Source: Flavobacteriaceae bacterium (GTDB lineage Bacteria > Bacteroidota > Bacteroidia > Flavobacteriales > Flavobacteriaceae). From it: a DNA stretch of 64,000 nucleotides. Within the stretch, counting starts at the first letter, position 1. Each line of letters starts with the position of its first letter. Location: positions 1 through 64,000 of the forward strand of contig CANBWX010000001.1 in NCBI GenBank assembly GCA_947373225.1, read 5' to 3'. Shown one piece after another: positions 39,570 through 52,100 of the stretch. The notes under the pieces were generated by a model that saw only the letters and a program-made list of their open reading frames with translations, had not been told where the DNA came from and made no database searches. A program made the translations under genes and the position numbers.

Positions 39570-41769
39570 TTGCTTTATTTATTTGGTCATTGATTACTTG
39601 AAATAATTTTACGGGTTCAAAAGGTTTTATGATAATATCATTCATTCCTGCAGAAATAGCTTCTTCGGTTATTTCATCCTTTGCAAAAGCTGTTAAAGCT
39701 ATAACTGGAGTTTGAATTCCTTTGAGACGAATTTTCCTTGTCGTCTCAAAACCATTCATCTTAGGCATGTTTATGTCCATCAAAACTACATCAAAATTCT
39801 CCTTATTTAATATTTCTAAAGCTTGAAATCCATCATCTACAAGGACGCAACTACAATTATTATTTAGAATTATTTTTTTGGTAACCGTTTGATTAATCTT
39901 ATTATCTTCAACTACTAAAATCTTAAATATCTGGCTTGAACTCAAATCAACATTAATATTATTGATTATTTCATTGGTTTTGTATGGATCGTATTCAAAT
40001 GCTATCGTAAATTTAAATGTTGTTCCTTCTCCAATTTTACTATCAAGTGAAATTTCGCTTTTGAATAGTTCCAATAATCGTTTTACTATTGCTAAACCTA
40101 ATCCTGTACCTTGATAATCATTTTCTTTTTTGCCAACTTGAACAAATTTTTCAAAAATTTTATCCTGATCTGTAGAAGCAATTCCAATACCATTATCCTT
40201 GATTTTGAAATCAATAAAATGAGATTCATCCTCAACTTTTAACAAATTAGCAGTAATTATTACTTCTCCATTTTTTGTAAATTTCAATGCATTACTTACT
40301 AAATTCATCAAAATTTGTGAAAGTCTTAATTTATCACCAATCAGAAATTCAGGTATTTTGGGATCAATTATGACTTTTATTTTATTATTATTATTTTGTG
40401 CGATGAAGGAAAGTGAATTTTTTATTGAATTAATTTCATCTGAAACATTAAACGTTAAATTTTCAAGCACAATTCTGTTTTCTTCAATTTTGTTAATGTG
40501 AAGAATATCATTTACCAGTGACAATAAATATCTTGCCGAAAATTTAAGCGAACTCAAATGTGGACTACCTATCAATTCTTTATGTTCGTCTAAAAGCATA
40601 TTCGTAATCCCAATAACACCATACAAAGGGGTTCTTAATTCATGACTTATTGTAGATACAAATTGGGTTTTTAGTTGTGATGCTTCTTCTGCTTTTTCTT
40701 TAGAAATTTGCAGTTTTTCATTAGCAATTATAAGTTCTTTATTAACCTTTTTCTTGAAGTTGTTGTTCTTGTATAACGAATAAAAAAGCAGTAATAAAAC
40801 AAGCAAACCAATGATAAAGAGAGCTAAAATAATTTTTGATTGTTTTAAACTTCGGGCTTGCAAATTTTTCTCCAGTTCAATTTTATCAATCGTTCTTTTA
40901 TATTCGTCTAATTCAAGATTAATTCCTACTACATTTGCCTTTTTAAGTTTTTCTTGATTATAGAGTTCCTCGGTGATTTTATTATATAGAGACAAGTTTT
41001 CATAAGCATTTTTATAATCTCCCTTTTTAAATAAGAACTTAGAATATTCTTGGTGTGTATAAGACAAATTTTCCTTATCCTTTACTTTATTGCCTAATTG
41101 AATTGCATTTAAGAAATAAGAATTTGCTTTTTCATTTTCTCCTGCATATCCAAAATACATTCCGTTGAGCATGTTCAAAGGGACAATAGTAGATGCAACT
41201 TCTTTACCAAATTTCGGGTAATATTTATTAATAAATTCAAGATAAGGAAAGCCTTCTTTAAATTTTCCAATATCAAAATAAGCCCAAGCAATATTTAGTT
41301 TAGTGAGAACAATACTAATTGAATCTGCTTTTTTAGTACTGTACTCTAATGATTTTTTGTAGTAATTGATTCCAGTTTTTATTTGTTTTTTGTTAAAACA
41401 ATATATGTTACCTAAATTATTATTTATTCTATTTTTTAATTTGTCATTAGCAATTTTATCTGCATATGTTAAGCCTTTATTATAGTAAAAAATTGCTTTG
41501 TCATTTTCGGATAACTCATAATAATTCAATGCGATACAATTATAAGAAATCGCAATGAGAGAATCATTTTCAATTGTAATAGCATTATGTAAAGCTATTC
41601 TTGCTATCATTAAAGATTTTTCAAAATTAGCAGCTTTTCTATATTCGGAAGATTGATTTGTTAATTTTGTTATTTCTTCTTTTGAAAGTATTTTAGTTTG
41701 TGCAAATAGATTATTACTGATTGGGTTCAGTAGTAATAATAAAAATACAAAAATTCGAATATGAAACAT
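39556..41769 (-). CDS. TPR-containing hybrid sensor histidine kinase/response regulator
   Basis: TPR repeats, TM, HisKA ([16 protein letters not shown]), HATPase ([12 protein letters not shown]), REC ([14 protein letters not shown]). Confidence 0.92.
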   Translation of the reverse strand: MFHIRIFVFLLLLLNPISNNLFAQTKILSKEEITKLTNQSSEYRKAANFEKSLMIARIALHNAITIENDSLIAISYNCIALNYYELSENDKAIFYYNKGLTYADKIANDKLKNRINNNLGNIYCFNKKQIKTGINYYKKSLEYSTKKADSISIVLTKLNIAWAYFDIGKFKEGFPYLEFINKYYPKFGKEVASTIVPLNMLNGMYFGYAGENEKANSYFLNAIQLGNKVKDKENLSYTHQEYSKFLFKKGDYKNAYENLSLYNKITEELYNQEKLKKANVVGINLELDEYKRTIDKIELEKNLQARSLKQSKIILALFIIGLLVLLLLFYSLYKNNNFKKKVNKELIIANEKLQISKEKAEEASQLKTQFVSTISHELRTPLYGVIGITNMLLDEHKELIGSPHLSSLKFSARYLLSLVNDILHINKIEENRIVLENLTFNVSDEINSIKNSLSFIAQNNNNKIKVIIDPKIPEFLIGDKLRLSQILMNLVSNALKFTKNGEVIITANLLKVEDESHFIDFKIKDNGIGIASTDQDKIFEKFVQVGKKENDYQGTGLGLAIVKRLLELFKSEISLDSKIGEGTTFKFTIAFEYDPYKTNEIINNINVDLSSSQIFKILVVEDNKINQTVTKKIILNNNCSCVLVDDGFQALEILNKENFDVVLMDINMPKMNGFETTRKIRLKGIQTPVIALTAFAKDEITEEAISAGMNDIIIKPFEPVKLFQVINDQINKARNAG

Positions 41770-41902
41770 AAGTAGTTAATGGGAAACCAAATATACAGTA
41801 ATAATTTATAAAAATGAATAGTTTATTAGTATAAAATTAGTAAAATATACTGTGATAATACCTTAAAAATAATTCTTATAAATAAGCAATGTTCTATATA
41901 AA

Positions 41903-41934
41903 TAAAAAATACCTGTTCAAGTTAATAAACAGGT
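41903..41934 (-). terminator. Intrinsic terminator after dicarboxylate symporter
   Basis: minus strand acctgtttattaacttgaacaggtattttttatt. Confidence 0.7.
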
Positions 41935-41961
41935 CAACTATATTTACTAAATAACTTTTAT

Positions 41962-43236
41962 TTATTCTTTTAAAACGGGTGTTTCTTCACCTTCCCATTT
42001 TCCCACTACCGATGTAGCCAAGGCATTTCCTAATACATTAGTAGCACTACGAAACATATCACAAAAATGGTCAATTGGAAGAATTAATGCAATTCCTTCG
42101 ATTGGAATTTTAAACATGCCACAGGTGGCGGCAACAACAACTAAACTTGCTCTGGGAACGCCTGCAATTCCTTTACTGGTTAGCATCAAGACCAAGAGCA
42201 TCGTCATTTGAGTTCCTAAATCGAGGTGAACTCCATAAGCTTGAGCGATAAATAAACTGGCAAAAGTCATATACATCATACTTCCATCTAAATTGAAAGA
42301 ATAACCCAATGGTAGCATAAAAGAAACAATTTTATCTTTGATGCCAAAACGTTCTAATTCTTCGGTAAGTTTAGGAAAAACGGCTTCGCTACTTGTAGTT
42401 CCAAAAGCAATAATTACTGGACCAATAATATGGTTCAACAATGTTTTCATTCTTTTTCCTAAGAAAACAAAACCAACAGCAATAAGAAAAATCCATAATG
42501 AACCAATTCCTACCAAAAATGAACTAAAGAATTTTACGTAAGTGATAAGCAAATCATTTAGGTTTTTTATGGCAAAAACACCTGCAATCGCTCCGAAAAC
42601 GCCAAGTGGAGCAAACTTCATTACATAATTTACCATTTTCAGAATAATGTGCGAAGTTTTGTCTAAAGCATTCACAACTGGTTTCGCAAAACTTCCAACC
42701 GAAGCAGCTGCTAATCCAAAGAATATAGAGAAAATTACAATTTGCAATATTTCATTATTTGCCATTGCTTCAAAAATACTTTTCGGAATAATATGTTCAA
42801 TAAAATTTTGTGCTGAAAAACCTTTTGTATTTCCTGTAACTTCGGCAGCAACGGATAAATCAACATTAGATAAATTTAATCCAACTCCTGGTTGCAAAAT
42901 ATTCACCCAAAAAAGTCCTATTAATAACGAAATAAAGGATGCCGAAAAAAACCATCCTAATGCCTTTCCCCCTATTCGACCAACGGTTTTGATATCCCCT
43001 AATTTTGCAATTCCAACTACTAATGTTGTAAATACTAATGGCGCAATTATCATTTGAACTAAACGAATGAAAACGGTTGCCAATATTTTGATGTTATCAC
43101 TAAATTTTATTGCGAATTCAACATCATAATTATCATGAATAAATATCCCTAAGCCCGCACCTAGGAACATGGCAATAAGAATTTGAACCGTAAGATTCCC
43201 TAATAATGATGATTTTTTGGTTTCGTTATGGTTCAT
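41962..43236 (-). CDS. Dicarboxylate/amino acid:cation symporter (DAACS)
   Basis: FGTTSSEAVFPKL, SFNLDGSMMYMTFASLFIAQAYGV, MLTSKGIAGVP. Confidence 0.93.
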   Translation of the reverse strand: MNHNETKKSSLLGNLTVQILIAMFLGAGLGIFIHDNYDVEFAIKFSDNIKILATVFIRLVQMIIAPLVFTTLVVGIAKLGDIKTVGRIGGKALGWFFSASFISLLIGLFWVNILQPGVGLNLSNVDLSVAAEVTGNTKGFSAQNFIEHIIPKSIFEAMANNEILQIVIFSIFFGLAAASVGSFAKPVVNALDKTSHIILKMVNYVMKFAPLGVFGAIAGVFAIKNLNDLLITYVKFFSSFLVGIGSLWIFLIAVGFVFLGKRMKTLLNHIIGPVIIAFGTTSSEAVFPKLTEELERFGIKDKIVSFMLPLGYSFNLDGSMMYMTFASLFIAQAYGVHLDLGTQMTMLLVLMLTSKGIAGVPRASLVVVAATCGMFKIPIEGIALILPIDHFCDMFRSATNVLGNALATSVVGKWEGEETPVLKE

Positions 43237-43251
43237 GTCAATTTATTTTTA

Positions 43252-43381
43252 GCCCAGATAGAAGGGAAAATCCTTTTTGCGAACTTGCTTCCGCCGTTCA
43301 CAAAAAAATTACTTCACTATGCTTTTATTTTTATAGGAGTTCAGTGAATTTCATTTGGAATGATAGCTGGAAATAGCTCCT
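43252..43381 (+). repeat. Intergenic repeat family copy 4
   Basis: gcccagatagaagggaaaatcct...attacttcactatgcttttatttttataggagttcagtgaatttcatttg...agctcct; 3' end meets the aroC stop codon. Confidence 0.75.
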
Positions 43382-44450
43382 AAATAGTACGAGAATAAGT
43401 TTTATTTATCAAGTAAAAATCGGCAAGAACTATAGCGGCCATGGCTTCAACGATAGGAACAGCGCGTGGTACAACGCAAGGATCGTGACGACCTTTTCCT
43501 GTCATTTCGGTTATATTGCCTTTATTATCTAATGATTCTTGTTTTTGCATTATCGTTGCCACAGGCTTAAAAGCTACGCGGAAATAAATATCCATTCCGT
43601 TGCTTATTCCGCCTTGAATACCGCCCGAAAGATTCGTTTTAGTCGTTCCGTCAGGGTTGTATAAATCATTATGTTCGCTTCCTTTCATTTTTGCTCCACA
43701 AAAACCGCTTCCAAATTCGAAACCTTTTACGGCATTTATAGAAAGCATTGCTTTGCCCAGTTCGGCGTGTAATTTATCGAAAACAGGTTCTCCTAAACCT
43801 ATCGGAACATTCTGGATTACACAAGTTACGGTTCCGCCCACGGTGTCACCTTGTTTTTTTATAAGTTTGATATATTCTTCCATTTTAGCGGCAGATTCTT
43901 CATCAGGACAACGAACAGGATTATTTTCTGTTTTTGAAAAGTCTAAATCTTGGTATGGCTTTTCTAAAAAAATAGGTCCTACAGAGGAAACGTAAGCATT
44001 AATTTTTATTTCGGGTAACATTTGTTTTGCAACGGCACCAGCCACTACTCTACTGGCAGTTTCGCGAGCTGAACTCCTACCGCCACCGCGATAATCACGT
44101 ACGCCATATTTTTTTTCATAGACATAATCAGCATGACTTGGTCTGTAATTATCTTTTATATGGGAGTAATCATCCGATTTTTGATTGGTATTTGGAATGA
44201 TAAAACCGATTGGTGTTCCTGTAGTTTTTCCTTCGAAAATCCCAGAAAGAAATTGTACGTCATCGGGTTCTTTACGTTGAGTAACTATTGCGGATTGTCC
44301 TGGTTTTCTTCGAGACATTTCTAGTTGAATTGCTTCTAAATCTAAAGTGATTCCGGAAGGACAACCGTCAATTATTCCGCCTAAAGCTTCTCCGTGCGAT
44401 TCTCCAAAAGTTGTTATTCTAAATAGTGTTCCGTAGCTATTTCCTGCCAT
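43380..44450 (-). CDS. aroC: Chorismate synthase
   Basis: [71 protein letters not shown]. Confidence 0.97.
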   Translation of the reverse strand: MAGNSYGTLFRITTFGESHGEALGGIIDGCPSGITLDLEAIQLEMSRRKPGQSAIVTQRKEPDDVQFLSGIFEGKTTGTPIGFIIPNTNQKSDDYSHIKDNYRPSHADYVYEKKYGVRDYRGGGRSSARETASRVVAGAVAKQMLPEIKINAYVSSVGPIFLEKPYQDLDFSKTENNPVRCPDEESAAKMEEYIKLIKKQGDTVGGTVTCVIQNVPIGLGEPVFDKLHAELGKAMLSINAVKGFEFGSGFCGAKMKGSEHNDLYNPDGTTKTNLSGGIQGGISNGMDIYFRVAFKPVATIMQKQESLDNKGNITEMTGKGRHDPCVVPRAVPIVEAMAAIVLADFYLINKTYSRTI

Positions 44451-44645
44451 TATAATTAGTTTTTAACAAAAGTACTATTTTAGTTTAAAGTTTAAAAGTT
44501 TAAAGTACGAAGTTTTGAAAAGCTATTCCAAAAATCATCAATATTATCCTAGATTGAACATAATTATTATGAAACTTTTTTCTAATATCATATAATTTTT
44601 TTGATTTATGTTAGTTATATCTTTGTAGAAAACTAATACTTACTT

Positions 44646-45152
44646 ATGAAAAAAATCATTTTATCGGCTATAATGTTAATTGGATTAGCATTTACCACAC
44701 AGGCGCAAGACGTTTCGAATAACGCATTAGGATTACGATTAGGAGACAATTCTGGTTTTGGAGGCGAAATTTCGTATCAAAAAGGATTGTCAAAAAACAA
44801 CCGTCTAGAATTAGATTTAGGATGGAGAGACAGAACTAATTATAATGTTAATGGTTATAACGACAATGCCATAAAACTTGCTGGTTTATACCAATGGGTT
44901 TGGAATATTGACGGAGATTTCAACTGGTATGCAGGTGTTGGTGGCGGTTTAGGTAGTTATAGTAGCAAATATAATGGCATTGATAAAAGTGGCGCTTTTG
45001 TATTTGTCGCTGGAGATATAGGAATTGAATATGGTTTTAGAGAAATTCCATTATTAATTTCTTTGGATTTAAGACCTGAAATTGGCGGTAGCGGTTATTA
45101 TAGCAATAGCTATGGTTCGGATATTGCTTTAGGTTTGCGATACAAATTCTAA
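44646..45152 (+). CDS. Outer membrane beta-barrel-like hypothetical protein
   Basis: Signal peptide, alternating beta pattern, C-terminal aromatic ending (IALGLRYKF). Confidence 0.7.
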   Translation: MKKIILSAIMLIGLAFTTQAQDVSNNALGLRLGDNSGFGGEISYQKGLSKNNRLELDLGWRDRTNYNVNGYNDNAIKLAGLYQWVWNIDGDFNWYAGVGGGLGSYSSKYNGIDKSGAFVFVAGDIGIEYGFREIPLLISLDLRPEIGGSGYYSNSYGSDIALGLRYKF

Positions 45153-45164
45153 TTTTTAACTTTA

Positions 45165-45205
45165 GCAAAAAGCCTCATTTTCCTATGAAAAATGAGGCTT
45201 TTTTT
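45165..45205. terminator. Bidirectional intrinsic terminator
   Basis: gcaaaaagcctcattttcctatgaaaaatgaggcttttttt. Confidence 0.88.
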
Positions 45206-45629
45206 ATTTAATAATAATTTCTTTTTTAGAATTTACTTTGACAATACAATACGGATAAGTAAAAACCTGACTTACAGTTGAATGCGATTTTGGAGAAGTT
45301 TCTTTTACGGTGATAATTATGTTTTTATCTGTTTCTAAAATACTTTCAATACCAATTTTGCAACCTGCAGTTGCTTTTTCACCCATATTCAAAACAATAA
45401 AATTGGAAGTTTGAATATCATTTGAACTTATTTTATTTTTTAATTTGGCGTCATTTTGCAACATTTTAATTTCATTTGGTTCTGTGAGAATTTCAAAAAA
45501 TCGAATGTTGGCACCTCCATCATTTTGCTGAGTCAAAATTTCGAATAACGGCTTATTTGCTGAATTCTTAACCGATGTAGCACAAGAAAACAAAATTAAA
45601 GTCAAAAACAAAATACTAATTTTTTTCAT
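45204..45629 (-). CDS. Hypothetical lipoprotein
   Basis: Lipobox LFSCATS after hydrophobic N-terminus. Confidence 0.7.
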   Translation of the reverse strand: MKKISILFLTLILFSCATSVKNSANKPLFEILTQQNDGGANIRFFEILTEPNEIKMLQNDAKLKNKISSNDIQTSNFIVLNMGEKATAGCKIGIESILETDKNIIITVKETSPKSHSTVSQVFTYPYCIVKVNSKKEIIIK

Positions 45630-46759
45630 ATTAATTTATTTATTGCTTTTTCATACAGCGCTTCATATTGAGGCAAAATATTTTTGATGTCGAATTGTTT
45701 TGCAACAGACAAAGCATTTTTCTTGAACTCCGCTAAAACTGCATCATCTTCAAGAATTTTAATTGCATTCTCGGCCATTTCTTTGATTTTTCCAACATCA
45801 CTTAAATAACCCGAAATTCCATTAAAATTTACTTCGGGTAAACCTCCTGAATTACTAGAAATTACAGGAACTGACCAAGCCATAGCTTCTAAGGCAGCAA
45901 GACCAAAACTTTCGGTTTCAGATGGTAAAAGGAACAAATCGGTGTAACTTAATATTTTATCGATTTCATTACTGTTTCCGAAGAAAATTACCTTGTCTTG
46001 AATACCTAATTCTTGGCATAAATATTCAGCTTTTTCTTTTTCGGGTCCATCGCCAACCATCATTAATTTGGCAGGGATTTGTTTCTGAATTTTATTAAAT
46101 ATTTTTATAACATCTGGAATTCTTTTTACTTTCCTGAAATTACTAATATGAGTTATTATCCTTTCATTATTTGTAGCCATAACTGATCGACGGCAAGAAA
46201 TACTTGGATCAATTGTGTTTTTATCCAATTCTATAAAATTTGGAATAACCTGAATTTCATTTTTTATATTGAATAATTTAAGTGTGTCGTCTTTTAAGCT
46301 TTGGGAAACCGAAGTCACAAAATCAGATTTATTGATACTGAATGTTACCGCTGGTTTATAGAACGGATGATTACCCACCAAGGTAATATCTGTTCCGTGA
46401 AGTGTTGTTATCATTGGGATATTTATTCCTTCATCTGCCAGCATTTGCTTGGCCATATAACCTGCATAAGCGTGCGGAATTGCATAATGTACATGAAGCA
46501 ATTCTATTTTGTACAACTTTACCATATCGACCAATTTACTTGACAAAGCCAATTCATAAGGTTGAAAATGAAACAAAGGATATTCAGGAACATTAACTTC
46601 ATGATAATGAACGTTTGGGTTCAATAAAGCCAAACGAACAGGCTGACTATAGGTAATAAAATGGATTTCGTGTCCTCGACGTGCTAACTCAAGTCCTAAT
46701 TCTGTTGCGACAACTCCACTTCCTCCAAATGTTGGATAACAAACAATTGCTATTTTCAT
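45626..46759 (-). CDS. bshA: N-acetyl-alpha-D-glucosaminyl L-malate synthase
   Basis: MKIAIVCYPTFGGSGVVATELGLELARRGHEIHFITYSQPVRL; GT4 motif ETESFGLAALEAM. Confidence 0.93.
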   Translation of the reverse strand: MKIAIVCYPTFGGSGVVATELGLELARRGHEIHFITYSQPVRLALLNPNVHYHEVNVPEYPLFHFQPYELALSSKLVDMVKLYKIELLHVHYAIPHAYAGYMAKQMLADEGINIPMITTLHGTDITLVGNHPFYKPAVTFSINKSDFVTSVSQSLKDDTLKLFNIKNEIQVIPNFIELDKNTIDPSISCRRSVMATNNERIITHISNFRKVKRIPDVIKIFNKIQKQIPAKLMMVGDGPEKEKAEYLCQELGIQDKVIFFGNSNEIDKILSYTDLFLLPSETESFGLAALEAMAWSVPVISSNSGGLPEVNFNGISGYLSDVGKIKEMAENAIKILEDDAVLAEFKKNALSVAKQFDIKNILPQYEALYEKAINKLI

Positions 46760-46814
46760 GTATATTTTTTAATGAGACGAATTTAGGTAAAAATGTGTTT
46801 GATTAAAATTGAAA

Positions 46815-47723
46815 TTAACAATTATCATTACATTCAGCAATTTCAACCTGAAAAGTAGTATGATGAATATTTAAATGTTGCAAATCATGTTGCAATTTAT
46901 GTTTGACTTTTTCAAATTGAAACAAATCATTTTCTTCCAAAATAAAATGAGCCGTAAGTGCATTTTCGGTAGTACTTATAGCCCAAACATGCAAATGGTG
47001 CATCGATTTTATAGTTTCATTTTTTAAAATTACACTATTAATTTTCTCAATATCTACATTTTCAGGAACTCCGTCCAAGGAAAGTCTCAAACTATCTTTC
47101 AATAAGCTCCAAGTACTTACTATAATTACCAAACAAATAATAATACTCAATAATGGATCTATCCAATACAAATGAGTATAAAAAATCAGTATTCCGCCAA
47201 CTACTAATCCCAATGAAACCAAAGCATCGGCAGCTAAATGCAAAAAAGCACTTTTGACATTAATGTCTTTGTCTTTTTCTCTGAAAAACATAAAAGCAGA
47301 AATACCATTTATAAAAATACCAATTGCTGCAATAATAGCAATTATTTTCCCTGGTATAGGTTGAGGATTTTGAAATCTAAAAAAGGCTTCAAAACCAATA
47401 GCTCCTATAGAAATAAGTAAAACAACAGCATTTAATAATGATATTAAAATTGACGCTTTTTTATAGCCATACGTATATTTTGCGGTAGCCTTTGACTTAG
47501 CCAATTGAAAAGCAACCATGGCTAATGCCAATCCTGCTACATCCAAAAAATTATGTCCTGCATCCGAAAGTAATGATAACGAATTTATTTTCAGTCCAAT
47601 AACTATTTGAATAAAAACATAAGTCAAATTTAAAACTATCCCAACTATAAAAGCTTTCGTGATAGCTTTGATTTCGGGAGCATGGTGATGATGAGCGTGT
47701 GAATGATTATGATCGTGTGCCAT
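46815..47723 (-). CDS. Cation diffusion facilitator family transporter
   Basis: His-rich N-terminus, SLLSDAGHNFLDV, HLAADALVSLGLV. Confidence 0.92.
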   Translation of the reverse strand: MAHDHNHSHAHHHHAPEIKAITKAFIVGIVLNLTYVFIQIVIGLKINSLSLLSDAGHNFLDVAGLALAMVAFQLAKSKATAKYTYGYKKASILISLLNAVVLLISIGAIGFEAFFRFQNPQPIPGKIIAIIAAIGIFINGISAFMFFREKDKDINVKSAFLHLAADALVSLGLVVGGILIFYTHLYWIDPLLSIIICLVIIVSTWSLLKDSLRLSLDGVPENVDIEKINSVILKNETIKSMHHLHVWAISTTENALTAHFILEENDLFQFEKVKHKLQHDLQHLNIHHTTFQVEIAECNDNC

Positions 47724-47727
47724 TTTT

Positions 47728-49107
47728 TTATAATAATGTTCCTTTTAATAATATAGCTGCAATTGTAAAATAAATTATCAAGCCCGTTACATCTACTAAT
47801 GTTGCCACTAATGGAGCCGATGAAGTAGCTGGATCTAATTTGAATTTTTTTAAAACCATTGGAATCATTGATCCGCTTAAAGTTCCCCACATTACAATTC
47901 CTATTAAGGAGAAGAAGATTGTTAACGCCAATAAAAACCAATGAATTCCATAATCGTATAAATGCAGATTTTGCCATACTGCAATACGTATAAAACCTAT
48001 TGTTCCCAGAATAAATCCTAATGTTAATCCTGATAAAATTTCTCTTCGCATTACAAACCACCAATCTTTAACTGTTAATTCTCTTAATGCCATTGCACGT
48101 ATAATTAACGTTGCTGCTTGCGATCCGCTATTGCCACCACTAGAAATAATAAGTGGTACAAATAAAGCTAAAACAACTGCTTTTGAAATTTCGACATCAA
48201 AATACCCCATTGCTGTAGCGGTAAGCATTTCGCCAACAAAAAGGACGATTAACCAAGTGGCTCTTTTTTTTATAAGTGCAAAAAAACTGGTATTTACATA
48301 CGGATAATCTAAGCCTTCAACACCACCAAAATTTTGAATTTCTTTAGTATTCATTGCTTCCGCAACATCCATGACATCATCTATTGTGAGTACACCCATT
48401 AGTATATTTTCGCTGTTTACAACGGGTAAAACTACTCTGTCAAATTCTTTGAACTTATGTAATGCGTCTTCCTTAGTATCTGTTATTTTAAGTGATGTAC
48501 AATAACCGTCTAAAATTGAACTTACTTTTTTGCTTGGATCTGTCAAAACAAATCTTCTAACAGGAATGTCATCTATCAATTTTCCGTAGTTATCAACAAT
48601 ATAAATAACGTTGGCAGCTTCAGAATCTTTATGATTTTCTCTTAAATGCTTATTTGCTTCTGCAATTGTAAAATCAGGACTTATAGTAGCAAAATCAGTA
48701 TTAATTAATCGGGCAACACTATTAGCTGGATAGCCCAAAATAGTATGAACAGACTCTTTATTTTCAGTATTCAAAAATTCTAAATTATGAGATCTTTCGA
48801 CTCCACTTGAGGCTGAAAAAAATGTAATTCTATCATCCGAACTTAATTCGTTCAAAATTTGGGAAGCCTTAATTATAGTAATCGATTTGATAATGTATTT
48901 TTGCAATGGCATATTCAAATACGAAAACACTTTTATTTGTGTAGCATTTGATAATGATTCAAATCCTTTTAAAGCATCTTTTTTTGATACGTTTTCTAGC
49001 ATTATAGCCACTTCCGACGGATGAACAGCTTTACCACTATTTGAAAAATGCAATAAACTTTTAAAATCACCCACAAGCATTTTCTTCTTAATTTCTTTTA
49101 GATCCAT
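47728..49107 (-). CDS. mgtE: Magnesium transporter MgtE
   Basis: MgtE_N, CBS pair, SSGGNSGSQAATLIIRAMALREL. Confidence 0.93.
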   Translation of the reverse strand: MDLKEIKKKMLVGDFKSLLHFSNSGKAVHPSEVAIMLENVSKKDALKGFESLSNATQIKVFSYLNMPLQKYIIKSITIIKASQILNELSSDDRITFFSASSGVERSHNLEFLNTENKESVHTILGYPANSVARLINTDFATISPDFTIAEANKHLRENHKDSEAANVIYIVDNYGKLIDDIPVRRFVLTDPSKKVSSILDGYCTSLKITDTKEDALHKFKEFDRVVLPVVNSENILMGVLTIDDVMDVAEAMNTKEIQNFGGVEGLDYPYVNTSFFALIKKRATWLIVLFVGEMLTATAMGYFDVEISKAVVLALFVPLIISSGGNSGSQAATLIIRAMALRELTVKDWWFVMRREILSGLTLGFILGTIGFIRIAVWQNLHLYDYGIHWFLLALTIFFSLIGIVMWGTLSGSMIPMVLKKFKLDPATSSAPLVATLVDVTGLIIYFTIAAILLKGTLL

Positions 49108-49150
49108 ATTTTTTTTAATGACAATTTTTTATAGCAATCTTTTGATAATT

Positions 49151-52100
49151 TTATTTTACAATAGCTTCCTGAATTACTCTTTGAATATCTTCCCGAATAT
49201 TTTCTTTTGATAATACATTTACTGGATTTCCTGAAAAAGTTCTATTTGACAAAAATACATATACAATTTCGGTTTCGGGATCTACCCAAGCCATAATTCC
49301 AGTAAAACCAGTATGCCCAAAGCTTTCTTTAGATACACAATCACAAGTGGGACCATGTTCATGCAATAATTGTGGTTTATCAAAACCCAAACCACGACGA
49401 TTTCCTTCTGAACAAAAATAGCACGTATTGAAAGCATCAAATGTTTTTTCGGAAAAATATTGATGATTCCCATAATTCCCTTTTTGAAGATAAAGTTGCA
49501 TCATTTTGGCAACATCCATAGCATTGGAAAAAACTCCTGCGTGACCGGAAACACCACCTTCTAATGAAGCCGACAAATCGTTAACATAGCCTTGCAGCAT
49601 TTGATGACGGAAATAAGTATCATTTTCCGTTGGAGGAATCCTATTTTTATCAAACGTATTCAATGGATTAAAGGTAGAATTATTCATTCCCATTGAATGA
49701 TAGAAATTATCTTGAATTAAGACATCCAATGTTTTACCCGCTGCTTTTTCTAAATATTCCTTAAGAATCATAAAAGTAAGATCACTGTATTTATATTCTT
49801 TTTTAAGTGATAATTTACTATCAATAATCATTTTCATTATGGTGTCATTGAAATCATTTCTAATAAAAAGACTATCTCCTACTTGTTTAGAAAACGAAGA
49901 GTCGGGCAATTTTCTAAAATAGTTGTAAGATAGAGCATTTGATTTGTCCAATGTTGCTTTATAAAATGGAATCCCAGCTACAAGTCCTGCATAATGAGAT
50001 AATAATTCCTTGAAATGAATATTTTTTTTATCTGAATCATTAAAATTAGGCAACATTGTTCCTAAAGTTGTTTCCAAATTAATTTTATTCTGATCGTATA
50101 ACTGCATGATATTTGGCAAAGTAGCTAGGATTTTAGTCACAGAAGCTACATCATACAAATCAGAATTTATAACTTTTACCGTATTTTCATACGTATGAAA
50201 TCCATACGATTTTTGGTAAATAACTTTCCCTTTTCGAGCGACAAGAACTTGAATTCCAGGTGTCATTTTACCATCAATGGCCTTTTTGGCGAAAGCATCA
50301 ATTTTAGATAAAATTACTGGATTCATTCCCACATTTTCAGGTGAAGTAAATCCTAAACGATTCAGTTTTTGGGTCGATAAACCATCGTTTACCTTAAAAT
50401 TTGAATTTATGGAAACCGGAAGTTTTCCTTTTGCTTCAATGGCTCCAAAAATAAGTTCGGCAGAAACAACCTGAGCAACATCAGAGTTTTGATACGATTC
50501 TACTAATCCGGCAATATCCCCAAAATTGGCAATTTGCATCAACGAATAAGGTTTTGCCAAAACATCAAGAATTACCTTGTTGTTTTTGGCAATTTCTTGC
50601 AACCAAAATAGTTCAGCAAAAGTGAAATCTTGTTTTGCCCATGCTTTATCCGATTTATGAAAACCAATAATAACAGTGTCAAATTTTTTCAATTTCACAT
50701 TTAAACTGTCAATGTTTTTACTTGAAACTTCGGTGATTTCAGTATATTTTTTCAGTGTCGAAACAAATGAACTATTATCGTCATCGCCTAATTTTACATA
50801 AGCAATCTTGCTGTTTTCTAAGTTTTTTATTGGAAGAATATCCTCTTTATTCTTTAAAACGGTAATCGCATTTTCGAATAATTGATATTGTAATGCCTCA
50901 TTAGAAGTCGGATTCAAATCTTGATCTAAATTATTGATATCAATAGGTTTATATTTATTTAAACCGGCTTTAAATTTATAGTGCAAAATCTTTTTCACGG
51001 AATGCGCCAAACGTTCTTCAGTTATAATTTTATCATTATAGGCAGCACTAATTTTCTCAATTGCTATAGGAACATTTTGCGGAAAAAGTAAAATATCATT
51101 TCCTGCTTGAAAGGCTTTTAACTCAATATCTCCCGGTTTTGACGCAATAGTTGCAATTTCTCTGAAATTACTTACTCCTTTCATATTCAAGGCGTCAGTA
51201 AAAATTAAGCCCTCAAATTCCAATTCATTCTGAAGCAAATTAGTCACCACATTATATGAAAGTGATGTTGGATAATTAGGTCTAGGTTCTAAACTTGGCA
51301 CTTCGAGATGTGCCACCATTACCGAAGCCAAGCCTTCATCAAACATACGTTTGTAAGGATACAATTCAACTACATCTATATGTTCACGCGGCAAAGTTAC
51401 AAGCGGCAAAGAAGTATGAGAATCTGTTGAAGTATCTCCGTGACCCGGAAAATGTTTTCCAGTCGAAAAAACGCCTTGATTTTGAATTCCAGTCATTAAA
51501 GCAATCGCTTTATCGGCAACATTTACCTTGCTTTCGCCAAAAGAACGGCTTCCAATTATGGGGTTTTTAGGATTTGTATTGATGTCTAAAACGGGTGCAA
51601 AGTCAAAATGAACGCCCATGCGTTTGCTTTCTTTACCCATATTCACGCCCACTTTTTCTACCAATTTCAAATCCTGAATGGCACCAAGTGTCATATTCCA
51701 AGGATAATGATACGTAGAATCCAATCGCATACTTAAACCCCATTCAGCGTCGATACCTATGAATAAAGGAATTTTTGCTTTAGCCTGATAGCCATTTGTT
51801 AAATTAGCCTGACGAACTGGACCGCCTTGAAAGAAAATTAAACCACCAATTTTATTATCGGTGATTAGTTTATTTATTTCATTAACATGAGTAGAATCTC
51901 TGTTCGAATAAGCGGCAACCATAAAAAGTTGACCTACTTTTTCTTCTAAAGATAATTTGCCATAAATACTGTCTACCCAACGTGTTTCGGCATCAGAATC
52001 CTTGAAAAAAGTCTTTCTTTCGGATTTGATGTGAGGAATATAAATTACAGTATCTGTAATAATCGGTTTTACAAACGGCTGTGCTATTGTGTTTTTTTTA

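Noticed and set aside
42647-43057. 136-aa + ORF antisense to the dicarboxylate symporter
   Set aside because: Antisense shadow ORF; the symporter protein on the opposite strand has clear family motifs.
43657-43995. 112-aa + ORF antisense to aroC
   Set aside because: Shadow of chorismate synthase; no start signal or motif.
44475-44510. gtttaaagtttaaaagtttaaagt tandem-like run
   Set aside because: Short AT-rich slippage-type repeat; too simple to support a function.
47645-48064. 139-aa minus-strand ORF overlapping mgtE and the CDF transporter
   Set aside because: Out-of-frame shadow of mgtE; low-complexity N/I/R-rich translation with no domain; mgtE covers it fully.
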